From NCBI GenBank assembly GCA_023429135.1, contig JAEYWD010000041.1, positions 36,778 to 100,777 on the forward strand: a stretch of DNA of 64,000 bases, in the 5' to 3' direction. The translations under genes and the position numbers were made by a program. Source of the stretch: Bacteroidota bacterium (GTDB lineage: Bacteria; Bacteroidota; Bacteroidia; Bacteroidales; JAAUTT01). Below the pieces are notes generated by a model. The model was not told the origin of the DNA, made no database searches, and saw only the letters and a list, made by a program, of their open reading frames with translations. Of the stretch, positions 62,606-64,000 are shown in pieces (the stretch's first letter is position 1; every line of letters begins with the position of its first letter).

Positions 62606-63466
62606 ATGATAAACCATACAGTTAAACATATTGCCGACAACATGCGGTGCGAACTGTCGCCCCTCTATTCCCCTGAAGAGACCGAAGCGCTTGTTTTCCG
62701 CACTCTCCAGCATGTGCTGAAAGTGTCGCGTAGCGATATTTATCTGCATCCCGGTACAAATGTACCGAAAACAGCGGTTCATGAGATTGAAAAAATAACC
62801 ACTGCCCTTAAAAAGTTCGAGCCTTTGCAATATATTCTGGGAATGACTTCCTTTTACGGCCTCGATTTCAGAGTGAACAGCAGTGTTTTGATTCCCCGCC
62901 CCGAAACAGAGGAGCTGGTCGACTGGATTTTAAAGGAAAATGCTCGTGAAGGTCTGAAAGTTGTCGACCTGGGAACCGGTAGCGGCTGTATCGCGGTTGC
63001 AGTAGTCCAAAGCCGTCCTTCGTGGGAAGTTACTGCCGTAGATATATCACCCGAAGCGCTCAAACTGGCTGCTCAGAATGCCGCTTTGAACAACACCGGT
63101 GTTTCCTTCGTGCAGGAGGATATACTGAACCTTTCAGTTGACTTCCAAAGCCGCAAATTTGATCTGATCCTGAGCAATCCCCCCTATATCACCCTGGAAC
63201 AAAAAGACGAGATGCAGCCCAATGTGCTCGACTACGAACCTCACATGGCCCTGTTTGCTCCCGGACCCGATCCGCTTATTTTTTATAGGGCTATCGCGGA
63301 CTTTGCTGGCACAAACCTCGAAATCCACGGAAAAGTCTATGTTGAGCTGAACGAAAGTTTATCGGAAGAATCGGCCGGTATATTTGAAGAAAAGGGATTT
63401 AAAACTGAAATTGCAAAGGATATTCATGGCAAATATCGTATGTTAAAAGCTTACCGGAATGACTGA
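62606..63466 (+). CDS. prmC: Peptide chain release factor N5-glutamine methyltransferase
   Basis: PrmC methylates the Gln of the GGQ motif in RF1 and RF2 with SAM. The 286-aa protein has the N-terminal helical domain, the SAM loop VVDLGTGSGCIAVAVVQS, the acidic TAVDISPEAL, and the active-site NPPY motif (LILSNPPYITLEQKDEM). A -7-like TATTTTTG at 62594-62601 lies only 4 bp before this ATG, so Met13 (62642) may be used if that promoter is real. The last 8 bp overlap recX, consistent with translational coupling. Confidence 0.95.
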   Translation: MINHTVKHIADNMRCELSPLYSPEETEALVFRTLQHVLKVSRSDIYLHPGTNVPKTAVHEIEKITTALKKFEPLQYILGMTSFYGLDFRVNSSVLIPRPETEELVDWILKENAREGLKVVDLGTGSGCIAVAVVQSRPSWEVTAVDISPEALKLAAQNAALNNTGVSFVQEDILNLSVDFQSRKFDLILSNPPYITLEQKDEMQPNVLDYEPHMALFAPGPDPLIFYRAIADFAGTNLEIHGKVYVELNESLSEESAGIFEEKGFKTEIAKDIHGKYRMLKAYRND

Positions 63467-63920
63467 AAAAGAAGCCCTCAATCTCGCCATGAAACTTTGC
63501 TCGAAGAAGGAATATGCTTCGGGCGAAATCCGTTCCAAACTGCAGGAATGGGAAGTGGACGAAGACCTGTCCGAAAGAATTATTTCAAAACTTATAAGCG
63601 AGAAGTTTATCGACGACCAGCGTTATAGCCGCGCTTTTGTAAACGACAAGCTTAAGTTTTCAAAATGGGGTAAGATCAAGATTGCCTACATGCTCCGGCA
63701 GAAACATGTAAGCGAAAGCATTATCAGCGAAGCAATCGAAAATATTGATCCCGAACTTTACGAGAATATCCTGCACGACGAACTCATCAAAAAAGCCAAA
63801 ACAATCAAAGCGGCAAGCGATTACGAATTTAAGGGGAAACTTGTACAGTTTGCATCAGGGCGGGGGTTTGAATACGACCTGGCAGTAAAGCTGGCGGAGT
63901 CTTTTAAACGAAAAACATAA
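63459..63920 (+). CDS. recX: RecX-family regulatory protein
   Basis: The 153-aa RecX protein modulates RecA filaments. The repeated three-helix RecX motifs are visible (residues ~1-50: EYASGEIRSKLQEWEVDEDLSERIISKLISEKFIDDQRYSRAFV; then GKIKIAYMLRQKHVSESIISEAIENID). Length is normal. The start at 63459 overlaps prmC by 8 bp. recA is not in the window. Confidence 0.92.
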   Translation: MTEKEALNLAMKLCSKKEYASGEIRSKLQEWEVDEDLSERIISKLISEKFIDDQRYSRAFVNDKLKFSKWGKIKIAYMLRQKHVSESIISEAIENIDPELYENILHDELIKKAKTIKAASDYEFKGKLVQFASGRGFEYDLAVKLAESFKRKT

Positions 63921-63966
63921 AGATTCCTCCCTGCGGTCGGAATGACTGGTTTTTAGGAGGATAATA

Positions 63967-64000
63967 GGGGGAGAGGGGGGGGGGGGGGGGGGGGGGGGGG
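63967..64000. other. Poly-G tract at window end
   Basis: GGGGG, then AGA, is followed by 26 consecutive Gs to the last base (63975-64000). In an A/T-rich genome this is most likely a sequencing or contig-end artefact, as produced by two-colour Illumina dark cycles, not real sequence. A partial dispersed-repeat motif (ATTCCTCCCTGCGGTCGGAATGAC) sits just upstream at about 63923-63946. Confidence 0.8.

Overview
The window is a 64 kb piece of a Bacteroidota chromosome, most likely Bacteroidia and possibly Bacteroidales or Marinilabiliales. The evidence is two SusC/SusD outer-membrane pairs, each with an ECF sigma factor and a FecR anti-sigma factor, Bacteroidota-type promoters (TAnnTTTG at -7 with TTTG near -33), and a LytS/LytR-type two-component pair. 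No rRNA, CRISPR array or intact insertion sequence was seen. The last 26 bases are a pure G run, so the window ends at a sequencing or contig-end artefact.

Layout. 1-8.6 kb is housekeeping: pyrH and frr, a radical SAM/SPASM protein, a GNAT, tRNA-Glu, a DEAD-box helicase, a TPR protein, a DUF3108 protein and an HD phosphohydrolase. 8.7-23.1 kb is a polysaccharide utilisation locus (PUL) aimed at pectin-like glycans. One arm (minus strand) encodes sigma factor, FecR, SusC and SusD. The divergent arm encodes a GH105 unsaturated rhamnogalacturonyl hydrolase, a CBM9-like/PKD protein and a beta-propeller oligogalacturonate-lyase-like protein. Beyond a 110-bp palindromic element and a Nudix gene come a medium-chain dehydrogenase and a Gfo/Idh/MocA oxidoreductase. 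23.4-33.9 kb is a second PUL: sigma factor, FecR, SusC, SusD and a GH38 alpha-mannosidase.

34-42 kb is accessory. It holds a RibD-C/DHFR-like protein with a truncated paralogue beside it, and an operon of an HTH-pentapeptide-repeat fusion regulator plus a DrrAB-type ABC exporter. Divergent from these is an unusual trio: a stand-alone TrpB, a KamA-family radical SAM enzyme that lacks both lysine-binding aspartates, and a luciferase-like flavin oxidoreductase. This is the best candidate for an undescribed pathway, possibly conversion of an alpha-amino acid made by TrpB to a beta-amino acid, with export and immunity encoded next door. A SpoIIAA/STAS-like protein, a 120-bp MITE-like palindrome and a decayed gene follow.

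42.6-50.9 kb carries a LytTR regulator with its histidine kinase, a zinc alcohol dehydrogenase, a GH42 beta-galactosidase, a LOG-family protein, a TacAT-like toxin-antitoxin pair with a visible operator, and thioredoxin. 51-64 kb carries dnaE, an orphan xylose-binding-protein-like lipoprotein, a two-gene operon joining a TPR-caspase protein to a propeller/SpoIIE-phosphatase sensor, then ribD, prmC and recX.

All functional calls come from reading motifs and from family knowledge. No database search was run.
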